The notes beneath the pieces are model-generated. The model was not told the origin of the DNA. It did no database searches and worked only from the letters and a program-made list of their open reading frames with translations. Of a stretch of 64,000 nt of DNA, positions 45,382-54,639 are shown one piece after another. Position 1 is the stretch's first letter. Each line of letters opens with the position of its first letter. Origin of the DNA: Psychroflexus sediminis (GTDB lineage Bacteria; Bacteroidota; Bacteroidia; Flavobacteriales; Flavobacteriaceae); assembly GCF_900099815.1 (NCBI RefSeq), contig NZ_FNCW01000004.1:1-64000 (forward strand), read 5' to 3'. The position numbers and the translations under genes were made by a program.

Positions 45382-47118
45382 ATGAATAAAAATACCCTTG
45401 TTCATAGCATTTCATTTTTGCTGAGTCTTTTAGGTCTAGTCATACTGATTTTTGATTTAGGATTCGATCATCCTGAAAATTTGACCACTACCTATACTAT
45501 TTTTTATGCAGTTGTTTTAGTTCTTGGAGTCACCTCTACCTCAATCAGGTATTATCAAAACGAAAGCCTGCCGAATAAGGAAGTTGTCATTTTTGATGTG
45601 TTATCGATTTTATTTTCAGTTTTTGTACTCGTTAGGCATTTTATGCTCCTGGAAGTTTCGTTTCTAGAAAGTTTTTCCATTGACGACTACTGGTTAAAGT
45701 TTGCTATTATTTTTACGTTCATTCGAGAATCGTCTGACATTAAAATTTCCGTAGACCGTACCATACTCAATCCGGCTCAACTTTTTATACTGAGTTTTCT
45801 GACTATTATTTTTCTGGGCAGCTTGCTTCTCCTGCTACCCAATGCCACCCATTCCGGAATTAGTTTTATAGATGCCTTATTTACCTCCACCAGCGCTGTT
45901 TGTGTCACAGGACTTATCGTAGTGGATACCGGGAGCTATTTTACGGGCTTAGGTCAAACCATCATTCTTTGTTTGATACAGATTGGCGGGCTTGGCATTC
46001 TAACCTTTACCAGTTTTTTTAGTTATTTTTTCAAAGGCGGTTCAACCTATGAAAATCAACTGACTTTAAACAGCATTACCAGTTCCAAATCTTTAAACAC
46101 TGTGTTTAAAACTTTAAAGTATATTATTGTGATCACTTTTGGAATTGAACTGGTGTCAGCGATCCTTATTTACACCTCATTGGATAGTACCGACTTTAAC
46201 GGTTTTATAGACCAGGCTTTTTTCTCGGTTTTTCATGCGATATCAGCTTTTTGCAATGCAGGGTTTTCAACCTTATCCAGTAGTTTTTATGAGGAAGGCT
46301 TTCGTTTTAATTATGGGTTGCAACTTATCATCATTATATCTTTTATAGTAGGCGGGCTTGGATTTCCAATTGTTGAAAATATCGATAAATATATCAAGTA
46401 CAGCGTTAAAAGATTGATTGGCGGGGGAAGAAATTTTAAACCCTGGGTGTTGAATATCAACAGCAGGATTACCCTAATTACCACCTTTACAGTAACGGCA
46501 ATTGCATTGGTTGCCGTCTATGTTTTAGAATACGAAAACACCCTTGCTGAACACACTGGTTTTGGAAAAATAGTGACTGCCTTATTTACAGCAGCCACTC
46601 CCCGAACAGCAGGATTTAATACGGTAGACACGGCTTTATTAAGCATGCCGACCTTGTTATTAATTTTATTGCTGATGTGGATCGGGGCTTCACCGGCATC
46701 AACTGGTGGCGGTATCAAAACCAGTACCCTCGCCATTTCTGTTTTAAATATATTGAGCTTAGCTAAAGGTAAATCCAGAATTGAAGTATTTAAAAGAGAA
46801 ATATCCAGTATATCGGTTAGAAGATCGTACGCCATTATTGCCTTATCTTTGATAGTGATAGGTTTTTCTATCTTAATTTTAAGTATCAGCGATAAAAACT
46901 TAAGTCTTTTCGATTTGGTTTTTGAAACCATTTCGGCGTATTCTACAGTGGGATTGAGCCTGGGAATCACCGGACAGCTGAGCGATTTAGGGAAAGCCGT
47001 AATCATTTTTACTATGTTTGTAGGAAGAGTGAGTATGCTTACGGTTGTAATCGCTATTTTTAAGAAAATAAAACAGAAGAATTATGATTATCCTACTGAA
47101 GAAATAACAATCAACTAA
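45382..47118 (+). CDS. TrkH/KtrB-family potassium uptake transporter
   Basis: 578 residues, longer than usual because of an N-terminal block of about four extra membrane helices (to about residue 120). The four pore loops are visible: SAVCVTGLIVVDTG, SAFCNAGFSTL, TPRTAGFNTVD and SAYSTVGLSLG, each with the filter glycine. It forms the membrane channel of a K+ (or Na+/K+) uptake system whose regulator is the next gene, 2 bp downstream. Confidence 0.94.
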   Translation: MNKNTLVHSISFLLSLLGLVILIFDLGFDHPENLTTTYTIFYAVVLVLGVTSTSIRYYQNESLPNKEVVIFDVLSILFSVFVLVRHFMLLEVSFLESFSIDDYWLKFAIIFTFIRESSDIKISVDRTILNPAQLFILSFLTIIFLGSLLLLLPNATHSGISFIDALFTSTSAVCVTGLIVVDTGSYFTGLGQTIILCLIQIGGLGILTFTSFFSYFFKGGSTYENQLTLNSITSSKSLNTVFKTLKYIIVITFGIELVSAILIYTSLDSTDFNGFIDQAFFSVFHAISAFCNAGFSTLSSSFYEEGFRFNYGLQLIIIISFIVGGLGFPIVENIDKYIKYSVKRLIGGGRNFKPWVLNINSRITLITTFTVTAIALVAVYVLEYENTLAEHTGFGKIVTALFTAATPRTAGFNTVDTALLSMPTLLLILLLMWIGASPASTGGGIKTSTLAISVLNILSLAKGKSRIEVFKREISSISVRRSYAIIALSLIVIGFSILILSISDKNLSLFDLVFETISAYSTVGLSLGITGQLSDLGKAVIIFTMFVGRVSMLTVVIAIFKKIKQKNYDYPTEEITIN

Positions 47119-47120
47119 AC

Positions 47121-47831
47121 ATGAAATATATCATAGTAGGCTTGGGAAATTTTGGATCTTCCATCGCTCAGAAATTAACAGCTCTTGGTAACGAAGTCAT
47201 TGCCATTGATGATAGCATGGAGAAGGTAGACCATTTTAAAGAAAAAGTAACCCACACCATCCGCATGGATGCTACCGATGAACTTGCTGTTTCTGATTTA
47301 CCTTTTGAAGAAACTGATATTGTTTTAATCGCTATCGGCGAAGATCAAGGTTCAAATCTTATGGCAACTGCTCTTTTTAAAAATTTAGGCGCCAAAAGAT
47401 TGATAAGCAGAGCTATAAACCCGTTACATAAAAAAGTTCTTGAAGCTATTGGGGTTGATGAAATCGTACATCCGGAATCAGAAACCGCAGAGCGCTGGTC
47501 GAACAAACTTCATTTGAAAAATGTAATCGATTCCTTTGAACTCAATGAAGACTTTAGCATTATTGAAACACAGGTTCCCGAAAAATATGTGGGAAAAACA
47601 ATTAAGGAGTTAAAGATCAGAGAAGAACATGATCTCCTTATCCTAACGATTATTCAAAGAGAAGAAAAAACTACGCAGATTGGAGAAAAAGAGAAAGTCG
47701 ATAAAATTGAAGGAATCGCAGATCCAAATGTGGAATTGAAAGAAAAAGACATTTTAGTCATCTTTGGAAAAAACTCTGACTTAGACTCTTTTATTGGTGA
47801 AAAATCATCAGAAAAAAATCAGGACGACTAG
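47121..47831 (+). CDS. TrkA/KtrA-family potassium channel regulator
   Basis: 236 residues. N-terminal RCK domain with Rossmann motif IVGLGNFGSSIAQKL and a conserved acidic position (AIDDS), then the RCK-C domain from about 145 (VPEKYVGKTIKELKIREEHDLLIL). It gates TrkH in response to NAD(H) or ATP/ADP in the cytoplasm. Begins 2 bp after the transporter stop, so the pair is co-translated. Confidence 0.95.
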   Translation: MKYIIVGLGNFGSSIAQKLTALGNEVIAIDDSMEKVDHFKEKVTHTIRMDATDELAVSDLPFEETDIVLIAIGEDQGSNLMATALFKNLGAKRLISRAINPLHKKVLEAIGVDEIVHPESETAERWSNKLHLKNVIDSFELNEDFSIIETQVPEKYVGKTIKELKIREEHDLLILTIIQREEKTTQIGEKEKVDKIEGIADPNVELKEKDILVIFGKNSDLDSFIGEKSSEKNQDD

Positions 47832-47874
47832 ACTAAATAGTTTTAAATACACTCAACCCGTTTAAATCGCACCT

Positions 47875-48705
47875 ATGACTTGGAAAGAAAAAGTTCATGA
47901 AGTCATTTATGAAGCTGATACAACTGCAGGCAAAGCCTTTGATGTTGTTTTAATTGTGGTGATTCTTGCAAGTTTAACTTTAGTTGTTCTCGATTCGGTA
48001 GAATCCATTAGTCTAAAATACCACAACCTATTTGTAACTCTAGAGTGGATAGTCACCATTTTTTTTACGATTGAATACCTCTTGAGAATCATAAGTATCA
48101 AACAACCTAAGAATTATATTTTTAGTTTTTATGGTATTGTTGATTTTCTCTCTACAATACCTTTATACATTTCTTTAATCTTCGCAGGCTCTGGAGCCCT
48201 TCTATCTTTAAGAGCACTTAGATTACTTCGCGTTTTTCGTGTATTTAAATTGGCGCGATATACAGGAGCAGGTTCTGTAGTTTCAGTCGCCTTAAAAAGA
48301 AGTATGCCCAAAATATTAATATTTCTCTACAGTATCATCATAGTAGCTTTTGTATCGGGGACCATTATGTACCTTGTAGAAGGTCCAGAAAACGGCTATA
48401 CTTCAATTCCTATTGGGATTTACTGGACAATCGTTACTCTTACTACTGTTGGATTTGGAGACATTCACCCTGTAACGCCTTTAGGTCAATTCATTGCAAC
48501 TCTTATTATGCTACTAGGTTATGGCATTATAGCAGTTCCTACTGGAATTGTCACTGCAGAGATGACCAAAGAAAATTTTTCCAGAAACACTCAGGTGTGC
48601 TACAACTGTGGTGAGAGCCAACATAAAGATAATGCTGAATTTTGCCACAAATGTGGTTATCCGCTCAATAAAAGCAAAGAAGATATAGAAGAACATGAAA
48701 ACTGA
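47875..48705 (+). CDS. Voltage-gated-type potassium channel with C-terminal zinc ribbon
   Basis: 276 residues. Six membrane segments with a voltage-sensor-like S4 (LRALRLLRVFRVFKLAR, about 112-128), the K+ filter TTVGFGD (190-196), then, after S6, a zinc-ribbon tail VCYNCGESQHKDNAEFCHKC with Cys242, 245, 257 and 260. A soluble zinc-binding domain at this place is unusual for a channel and may gate or anchor it. It follows the TrkH/TrkA pair after a 43-bp gap and overlaps miaA by 11 bp. Confidence 0.92.
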   Translation: MTWKEKVHEVIYEADTTAGKAFDVVLIVVILASLTLVVLDSVESISLKYHNLFVTLEWIVTIFFTIEYLLRIISIKQPKNYIFSFYGIVDFLSTIPLYISLIFAGSGALLSLRALRLLRVFRVFKLARYTGAGSVVSVALKRSMPKILIFLYSIIIVAFVSGTIMYLVEGPENGYTSIPIGIYWTIVTLTTVGFGDIHPVTPLGQFIATLIMLLGYGIIAVPTGIVTAEMTKENFSRNTQVCYNCGESQHKDNAEFCHKCGYPLNKSKEDIEEHEN

Positions 48706-49609
48706 TTCTCCAGTCTTGATTTGCATTGTCGGCCCCACAGCTATTGGCAAAACCGCCCTAAGCATACAGCTGGCCTCTCATTTTTCTACTGAAATTATTT
48801 CTGCAGACTCCAGACAATTCTTTCAGGAGATGCAGATTGGAACCGCAGTTCCCACGGCGGATGAACTCTCAAAGGCAAAACATCATTTTATACAGCACAT
48901 CTCGATAAGAGAGATCTATAATGTTGGCAGATTTGAAGACGAGGCCCTTGAGGTTTTACAACGCATCTTTAAATCCAATTCCATAGCCCTTTTGGTTGGT
49001 GGAAGCGGGCTTTACCAGAAAGCTGTAACAGAAGGCCTGGATTCCTTTCCTGAAATACCTTCAGAAATAAGAGAAAAATATAATGATATCCTTAACACCG
49101 AGGGCATAGAGACATTGCAGACCTTACTTAAGGAAAAAGACCCTCAAACGTTTAAGACGATCGAAGTCTCAAATCCGAGACGACTTAGCAGAGCTTTGGA
49201 AGTCATTGAAACTTCTGGACAGTCTTTTTTATCCTTTCAAAATCAAAAGAAAAAAGAACGGAAATTTGAGGTCATAAAAATCGGTCTTGATGCTCCGCGG
49301 GAAGTGATTTATAGCAGAATAGAACAGCGTGTGGACCTCATGATCAATCAAGGCTTAGTGGAAGAAGCCAAAAGGCTTTATCCGTATAGAAAGAACAACG
49401 CTCTGCAAACCGTCGGGTATAAGGAATTATTTGCTCATTTTGAAGGCGAGCTGAGTCTATATGAAGCCATTTCAGAAATAAAGAAAAATACACGAAGATT
49501 TGCAAAACGGCAGCTCACCTGGTTCAAAAAAGATCCTGAGATTCACTGGTTTCATTACCAGACGCCATTGCAGGAGATTTTAGCTTATATTAAAACACAA
49601 AAAGACTAA
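48695..49609 (+). CDS. miaA: tRNA dimethylallyltransferase
   Basis: 304 residues. P-loop GPTAIGKT (about residues 13-20), SADSRQFFQEMQIGTA, DPQTFKTIEVSNPRRLSRALEV and a C-terminal tail RFAKRQLTWFKKDPE match MiaA. It adds a dimethylallyl group to A37 of tRNAs that read codons starting with U. It overlaps the channel gene by 11 bp, and its stop codon lies within the terminator stem at 49600-49632. Confidence 0.96.
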   Translation: MKTDSPVLICIVGPTAIGKTALSIQLASHFSTEIISADSRQFFQEMQIGTAVPTADELSKAKHHFIQHISIREIYNVGRFEDEALEVLQRIFKSNSIALLVGGSGLYQKAVTEGLDSFPEIPSEIREKYNDILNTEGIETLQTLLKEKDPQTFKTIEVSNPRRLSRALEVIETSGQSFLSFQNQKKKERKFEVIKIGLDAPREVIYSRIEQRVDLMINQGLVEEAKRLYPYRKNNALQTVGYKELFAHFEGELSLYEAISEIKKNTRRFAKRQLTWFKKDPEIHWFHYQTPLQEILAYIKTQKD

Positions 49610-49632
49610 TCGTACTAGACGATTAGTCTTTT
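49600..49632. terminator. Terminator overlapping the miaA stop codon
   Basis: AAAAGACTAATCGT (49600-49613) and ACGATTAGTCTTTT (49619-49632) form a 14-bp stem with loop ACTAG and a T-rich tail. The stop TAA of miaA is at 49607-49609, inside the left arm. It also sits next to the convergent response regulator gene. Confidence 0.82.
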
Positions 49633-49663
49633 TGGTTATTTAGGAACTGAAAAAAGTGGCTTA

Positions 49664-50386
49664 TTAAGCACCTTTACCGTCAGAGCCTTTAACGACTAGA
49701 CGGAAACCTTCACCGTGGATATTCAAAATTTCCACTGTATCATCTTTTTTCAGATATTTTCTCAATTTGGCGATGTATACATCCATACTTCTTGAGGTAA
49801 AGTAGTTGTCATCTCTCCAGATCTTGGTTAATGCAAGCTCTCTTGGCATCAAATCGTTTTCATACAAAGCAAGTAAACGCAGTAATTCGTTCTCTTTCGG
49901 AGAAAGTTTTATAGGCTCCTCATCCTTGTAAGTTAAGAATCTCAATTTGGAATTGAGGTGGAAATTACCGACTTCAAATTCAAACTGCTTGCTGTCTGCA
50001 AGTGTATCTGAATTCTTGCGCTGCATGATGGCTTTAATTTTCATCAAAAGCACTTCACTGTCAAATGGCTTATTCAAATAATCATCTGCTCCAACTTTGT
50101 ATCCTTTCAACACATCATCCTTCATCGCTTTGGCGGTAAGAAATATAATGGGAACATCTTCGTTCTTGGCTCTAATTTCCTTGGCTAAGGTAAAGCCATC
50201 TTTATACGGCATCATCACGTCTAAAATACAGAGATCGTAATTTCCCTTTTTAAATTTCTCGAAGCCTTCCATTCCGTTTTTGGCATGGGTGACATCATAA
50301 TCATTCATGGACAAATAGTCCTTTAATACAATTCCGAAATTCGGATCGTCTTCTACTAATAAAATTTTCTTGTTTTCAGTTTCCAT
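49664..50386 (-). CDS. OmpR/PhoB-type response regulator
   Basis: 240 residues. Receiver domain with Asp13/Asp14, the phosphorylation site in CILDVMMPYKDG (Asp56) and FLTAK; then a winged-helix DNA-binding domain (LSPKENELLRLLALYEND ... YIAKLRKYLKKDD). Partner of the kinase gene, 4 bp upstream, likely one operon. Signal and target unknown; the RprY-like type is typical for Bacteroidota. Confidence 0.95.
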   Translation of the reverse strand: METENKKILLVEDDPNFGIVLKDYLSMNDYDVTHAKNGMEGFEKFKKGNYDLCILDVMMPYKDGFTLAKEIRAKNEDVPIIFLTAKAMKDDVLKGYKVGADDYLNKPFDSEVLLMKIKAIMQRKNSDTLADSKQFEFEVGNFHLNSKLRFLTYKDEEPIKLSPKENELLRLLALYENDLMPRELALTKIWRDDNYFTSRSMDVYIAKLRKYLKKDDTVEILNIHGEGFRLVVKGSDGKGA

Positions 50387-50390
50387 ATAT

Positions 50391-51956
50391 TTATGATATT
50401 AATGGTAATTTAATTATAAATGAACTTCCTTTTCCTTTTTCACTTTTAACGGAAATTTCTCCGTGGTGATCATCTACGATTCGTTTTACATAAGCTAAAC
50501 CAAGACCGTGCCCTTTTACGTTATGCACATCTCCAGTATGCTCTCTGTAAAATTTATCGAATATTTTTTTCTGTACCTGTTTTGACATTCCACTTCCTTG
50601 ATCGGTGATAATCAAAACCACATAATTATTTACATTTTCAGTAGTCACTTTTATTTCGGGAGCCTCTGCAGAATATTTTACCGAGTTATCCAGAATATTA
50701 ACAATCACATTAGAAAAATGTGAATCGTTGGCCAAAATAGTATCGTGTTTAGCTTTAAAATCGGTTTCAATTTTTCCACTTCTGTCTTCTACAATAAGAC
50801 TGATATGACTTATTGCATCTTCGATAATCTCATGAAGATTTAATTTTTCCTTTTCTATATCAAGCTCATTTTTTTCAAGCTTTGAAATCCTCAGCACATT
50901 TTCTACCTGGGCATGCATTCTTTTATTCTCTTCGCGAATCATGTTCATATATCGATCTACAGCTTCAGGATTTTTGGAAATCATCGGGTTTTTCACAGAA
51001 TCTAATGCCAGGTTGATAGTAGCTATAGGAGTTTTAAACTCATGGGTCATATTGTTGATGAAATCCGTTTTGATCTGGGATATTTGTCTTTGTCTTATCA
51101 ATTGACCAATTGCTGAGGAAAATGCAAGTACAATGACTAAGGTAAACATAACTGACAGACCTCCCATTAAAGCTATAGAAGATAAAATCTGCTTGTTTTT
51201 ATCTTTGAAATTGATAAACAATTGATAATCTGAATACTCATCATTATAACTATAAACTGGTATACCATAAGTGGATGGAGAATTCAATTCAAAGCTGGCT
51301 GTTCTTACTTTGGTAGATAAAGCATTGCTATAAATTCCAAAATCATAATCGGATGTCAAATTGCGTTTCTGCATTTGTTCATCAATCAACTTTTTTATTT
51401 CTAAGGTATCCACTCGTGTATGAATAGGAATTTTAGAAGCCATTTCTTTGATTGCATCTAGCCAGAGGTACTTTTGCTCATCTTCCAAATTGCTAATTCT
51501 TTCAAAGCGCTCCATAGCATTTAGATTGCTCCCGTCGAATCCATCTCTTCGCATCACGGCCGTCACCTTACGGTTGATTAATTTCTTGAATTCAATAGAG
51601 TCTTGATTTTCGGCCAAAAATGGTGAGGCTACTTTGTAATCCTCCTGAAACAAGGAGTTGGAATACATAAAATATTCAGTAGAGATTCCTTCATCAGGCA
51701 ACTGAAATATTTCACTGAGCTGAATGCTAATAGGGGTTTCAGAATCTGCTATAGAAGCAAATTTGAAGTAATATTTGTCAATTTCTTCTTTTTCCAGTTG
51801 TTGAACTACATTGATAAGGATTTGCTTGGCTCCCATGGAAAACTGTTCTTCGTTGCTTTCTACAGTATTTTTTATCCAATAGCCTTGAACGAAAATGATT
51901 CCGATTAAGGAAACACTCATCAATATAATTATGAATGTAAATATGCGTTTATTCAT
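50391..51956 (-). CDS. Two-component sensor histidine kinase
   Basis: 521 residues. N-terminal membrane helix (about 5-25), a periplasmic sensor region of about 230 residues with no named fold, second helix (about 257-285), HisKA phosphoacceptor NNMTHEFKTPIATINLALDS (His305), and a HATPase domain with NxxxNxxKY (ILDNSVKYSA) and GxGLGLAYV. Pairs with the downstream response regulator. The promoter element ends 5 bases before the ATG. Confidence 0.94.
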   Translation of the reverse strand: MNKRIFTFIIILMSVSLIGIIFVQGYWIKNTVESNEEQFSMGAKQILINVVQQLEKEEIDKYYFKFASIADSETPISIQLSEIFQLPDEGISTEYFMYSNSLFQEDYKVASPFLAENQDSIEFKKLINRKVTAVMRRDGFDGSNLNAMERFERISNLEDEQKYLWLDAIKEMASKIPIHTRVDTLEIKKLIDEQMQKRNLTSDYDFGIYSNALSTKVRTASFELNSPSTYGIPVYSYNDEYSDYQLFINFKDKNKQILSSIALMGGLSVMFTLVIVLAFSSAIGQLIRQRQISQIKTDFINNMTHEFKTPIATINLALDSVKNPMISKNPEAVDRYMNMIREENKRMHAQVENVLRISKLEKNELDIEKEKLNLHEIIEDAISHISLIVEDRSGKIETDFKAKHDTILANDSHFSNVIVNILDNSVKYSAEAPEIKVTTENVNNYVVLIITDQGSGMSKQVQKKIFDKFYREHTGDVHNVKGHGLGLAYVKRIVDDHHGEISVKSEKGKGSSFIIKLPLIS

Positions 51957-51961
51957 TTTGC

Positions 51962-51969
51962 CAAAATTA
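51962..51969 (-). promoter_or_regulatory. -7 element of the two-component operon
   Basis: On the minus strand TAATTTTG fits TAnnTTTG and ends 5 bases before the kinase ATG, so the transcript may be leaderless. No clear -33 TTTG was found at the expected distance. Confidence 0.45.
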
Positions 51970-52025
51970 CAGTTTTAACAAAATGCTTTGTCGGTGTTTA
52001 ACCGAAAGTTAACAAGACAATGCCG

Positions 52026-52613
52026 CTATTTATATGAAATATTTAAAAATTTCTCATGAAGTTCCTTAACCTGTTGCTGAGTTTGTTTTAAATTAATATT
52101 TTCAATAATAAAATCAGCTAACTTTTTCTTTTTGGATTCGGACCATTGAGCCTTCATTCTGGATTTTACATCTTCATAACTCACATGATCTCTTAGCATA
52201 ACGCGGTCTATCCGAACCTTTTCCGGAGCAGTTACCAGGATGGTATAATAAAAATCCGAAGCCCTGTCTTTTTCAAATATAATTGCTGCTTCGTAAATAA
52301 TATAAGGAGCGTCTTGTTCATTAAACCATTTTTTAAAGCGCTCGTGTACCCTGGGGTGTATTATAGAATTCAGATTTTGAAGAGCATGATCGTCTTTAAA
52401 AACAATGGCAGCTAGATCCGGCTTATGAATTAAACCTTCCGCCGTTAAATTTAAGCCGAAAGTTTCTGCGACTTTAGAAGCCACTTTAAAATCATCCAGT
52501 ATTTTTTTGGCTTCGATATCTGCGATAAATACGGGTATTTGTAGATCTTGAAACATTTGAGCGACTGTAGTTTTGCCGCTTCCTATTCCCCCGGTAAGAC
52601 CAATCTTTATCAT
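52026..52613 (-). CDS. coaE: Dephospho-CoA kinase
   Basis: 195 residues. P-loop GLTGGIGSGKTTVAQMF at residues 5-21, then VFIADIEAKKIL and the lid region IIHPRVHERF. Phosphorylates dephospho-CoA, the last step of CoA synthesis. Its ATG overlaps the stop of the YbbR-like gene by 4 bp (ATGA), so the two are translationally coupled. Confidence 0.95.
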   Translation of the reverse strand: MIKIGLTGGIGSGKTTVAQMFQDLQIPVFIADIEAKKILDDFKVASKVAETFGLNLTAEGLIHKPDLAAIVFKDDHALQNLNSIIHPRVHERFKKWFNEQDAPYIIYEAAIIFEKDRASDFYYTILVTAPEKVRIDRVMLRDHVSYEDVKSRMKAQWSESKKKKLADFIIENINLKQTQQQVKELHEKFLNISYK

Positions 52614-53560
52614 TTTTTAATTAAATAATCTACTTTATAATTTTCCAGAGAAACATGTTTCACGAGTTTTGGCTGTTTGACTAGCTCTAAAAACATAAAG
52701 TCTTCGTTAGGTTCGTATTTAGCAATCACCTTAAAACCAGACTCATCTATTCGTTCATAGTTCGAAAGACTGGTAGTGAAATTTACTTTCACTGTTTTGG
52801 GAAAAATGACAAGTTCATTTTCCAGACTCGGATTTTCAAAATGTATTGGAATCTCAAAAGTACCTTCTGTAAATTTTACAACGGGTAAGGTATAATCCAC
52901 TGTCTCTTCTAGATACTTGATTGAAACGCTATCTATCTTCTGAATTTCAATCTGCCCGTGAAGTGTATCTGAAACTCCTTTCAAAACCTTTTTTTTAGTA
53001 CTGATAAATTCCAGTGTATTTAAAATGGAATCATTTCCGGAAACTTCTATAAAAGCAGGTTCAAACCTGAAATCTGAAACGGAATCATAACCCTTATTAA
53101 AATTAACCTGAATGTTTGGCTTAATTTTTAATTTCTTAGTTGATAATTTATAATGGCTAAATTGAAGCTTTTCCTTTGCTATTTCCAGGACCTCTTTAGA
53201 CAGATTTAAAGACTTAGCTATTTGAGTTTTGTTGTTTTGAAGGCTATAAGAATAATAATTGCCTAGTGAATCGAGTTGATTAAAATTCAAATCTATGCTT
53301 GAGTTAAAGAGAGTAATAGATAAAATTTTAAATCCAGTGTGCTTTACTTGAGCGCTTATATTTTTAGACTTATTTTCAAAAACTATATGCTGAGGAATCC
53401 CCTCGAGCTTAAAGGTAAGCTGTACATCATGTTCATAAGTTTTTGACATCTGTACAAAAATCCAGATAAGAAGGGTGAAACCTAGAAAAAAGAAAAAAGC
53501 CTTGTAGTTTCTTTTTTGAAGACCGGTTTTTATTTTTTCAATCTGTTTGTATTTATTCAT
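52610..53560 (-). CDS. YbbR-like (CdaR-type) domain protein
   Basis: 316 residues. Basic N-terminus, one membrane helix (about 17-36, AFFFFLGFTLLIWIFVQMSK), then extracytoplasmic strands with YbbR-type repeats (VQLTFKLEGIPQHIVFENKS). CdaR-type proteins regulate the c-di-AMP synthase CdaA; no cdaA is visible here, so the role is open. In the operon with glycosyltransferase upstream and coaE downstream, each overlapping by 4 bp. Confidence 0.85.
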   Translation of the reverse strand: MNKYKQIEKIKTGLQKRNYKAFFFFLGFTLLIWIFVQMSKTYEHDVQLTFKLEGIPQHIVFENKSKNISAQVKHTGFKILSITLFNSSIDLNFNQLDSLGNYYSYSLQNNKTQIAKSLNLSKEVLEIAKEKLQFSHYKLSTKKLKIKPNIQVNFNKGYDSVSDFRFEPAFIEVSGNDSILNTLEFISTKKKVLKGVSDTLHGQIEIQKIDSVSIKYLEETVDYTLPVVKFTEGTFEIPIHFENPSLENELVIFPKTVKVNFTTSLSNYERIDESGFKVIAKYEPNEDFMFLELVKQPKLVKHVSLENYKVDYLIKK

Positions 53561-54564
53561 TGACTAAAAAATAATTTTGGAAATGCATTTTCAGGAATTT
53601 GTCTCAAGATATGAATTTTGAAATAACTCCAAACAAATCCTACGCCATAGCTTACAAATTGAATATTTGCAGCCAACACGCTTAATATAGCAATTTTAAA
53701 ATGTTTATGACTAAACAAGGCATCTATAAACATCAGAAAATTATATAACGCATAGAAATAAAGAAGAAAATGAAGTTTAAAAAGAAGCAAAATCAAACCG
53801 AGCAAAAGCATCAAGGTATAAAAAAACGGGAACCAATAGGTTATTTTTGAAGTTTCAGGATAGCGAACCAGTAAAATCGGTCTCACCAGGCCAAACTTAA
53901 AAACTTGCTGAGCAAATTTTTTAAAATCCGTTCTTCGCTTGTGATAGACCTGTGCTTTATCGATATAACCTACTTTAAATCCAAGTTTTTTAAGCCGAAT
54001 CGATAAATCCGGATCTTCACCAGGATGAATACTACTAAAGCCTTTGGACTCCAGGAATGCTGCCCTGGAAATACCCATATTGAAACTTCTTGGTTCATAA
54101 GAATTGGAGCTCTTAGACTGAGCGCTCCCTCTTATCCCACCAGTGGTAAGCAGTGAAGTCATAGCATAATCTATAGATTTCTGAACAGGAGTAAATGAAT
54201 CTAAGGCCGTATCTCCTCCTCCATAGCAATCCATATAGCTTTCTGTTAAGGCTTTTCTTACAACCTCCAAGTAATTTGCAGGAACGATGACATCGCTGTC
54301 TAAAATGATAAAGTAATTTCCTTTTGCTCTTTTCATCCCATAGTTCCTGGAATCTCCAGGGCCTGTATTTGATTTGAAATAATAGGAAATATCCAATTTT
54401 TCCTTAGAGCCTTCCACTGCTTTCTTACAGGTATCCTGCGATCCATCTTCCACAATCACGACTTCAAAAGATTCCGACACCTGGCTAAGACTTTCTAAAA
54501 GTTCCATGATTTCCTGAGGACGATTATAAACGGGGATTACAAAGGAAAAGTAAAGCTCTACCAT
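53557..54564 (-). CDS. Family 2 glycosyltransferase with membrane helices
   Basis: 335 residues. GT-A fold with FSFVIPVYNRPQEIMELLESL at the start, VIVEDGSQD, and the metal motif ILDSDVIVPA (DSD/DxD-like), then several C-terminal hydrophobic helices (about 245-315). It transfers sugars to lipid or polymer acceptors at the inner membrane; specificity unknown. It overlaps the YbbR-like gene by 4 bp. Confidence 0.9.
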   Translation of the reverse strand: MVELYFSFVIPVYNRPQEIMELLESLSQVSESFEVVIVEDGSQDTCKKAVEGSKEKLDISYYFKSNTGPGDSRNYGMKRAKGNYFIILDSDVIVPANYLEVVRKALTESYMDCYGGGDTALDSFTPVQKSIDYAMTSLLTTGGIRGSAQSKSSNSYEPRSFNMGISRAAFLESKGFSSIHPGEDPDLSIRLKKLGFKVGYIDKAQVYHKRRTDFKKFAQQVFKFGLVRPILLVRYPETSKITYWFPFFYTLMLLLGLILLLFKLHFLLYFYALYNFLMFIDALFSHKHFKIAILSVLAANIQFVSYGVGFVWSYFKIHILRQIPENAFPKLFFSQ

Positions 54565-54589
54565 AGCGTAAAGATATTACAAATAAAAA

Positions 54590-54612
54590 ATCCCGAAGCC
54601 AAGCTCCGGGAT
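54590..54612 (-). terminator. Terminator after the T9SS pseudogene
   Basis: ATCCCG (54590-54595) with CGGGAT (54607-54612), plus AGC/GCT inside, forms an imperfect stem; on the minus strand T-rich DNA follows. It ends transcription of the decayed secreted-protein gene before the glycosyltransferase. Confidence 0.72.
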
Positions 54613-54639
54613 GGATTATAAATAAAGAGCAATTAAATT

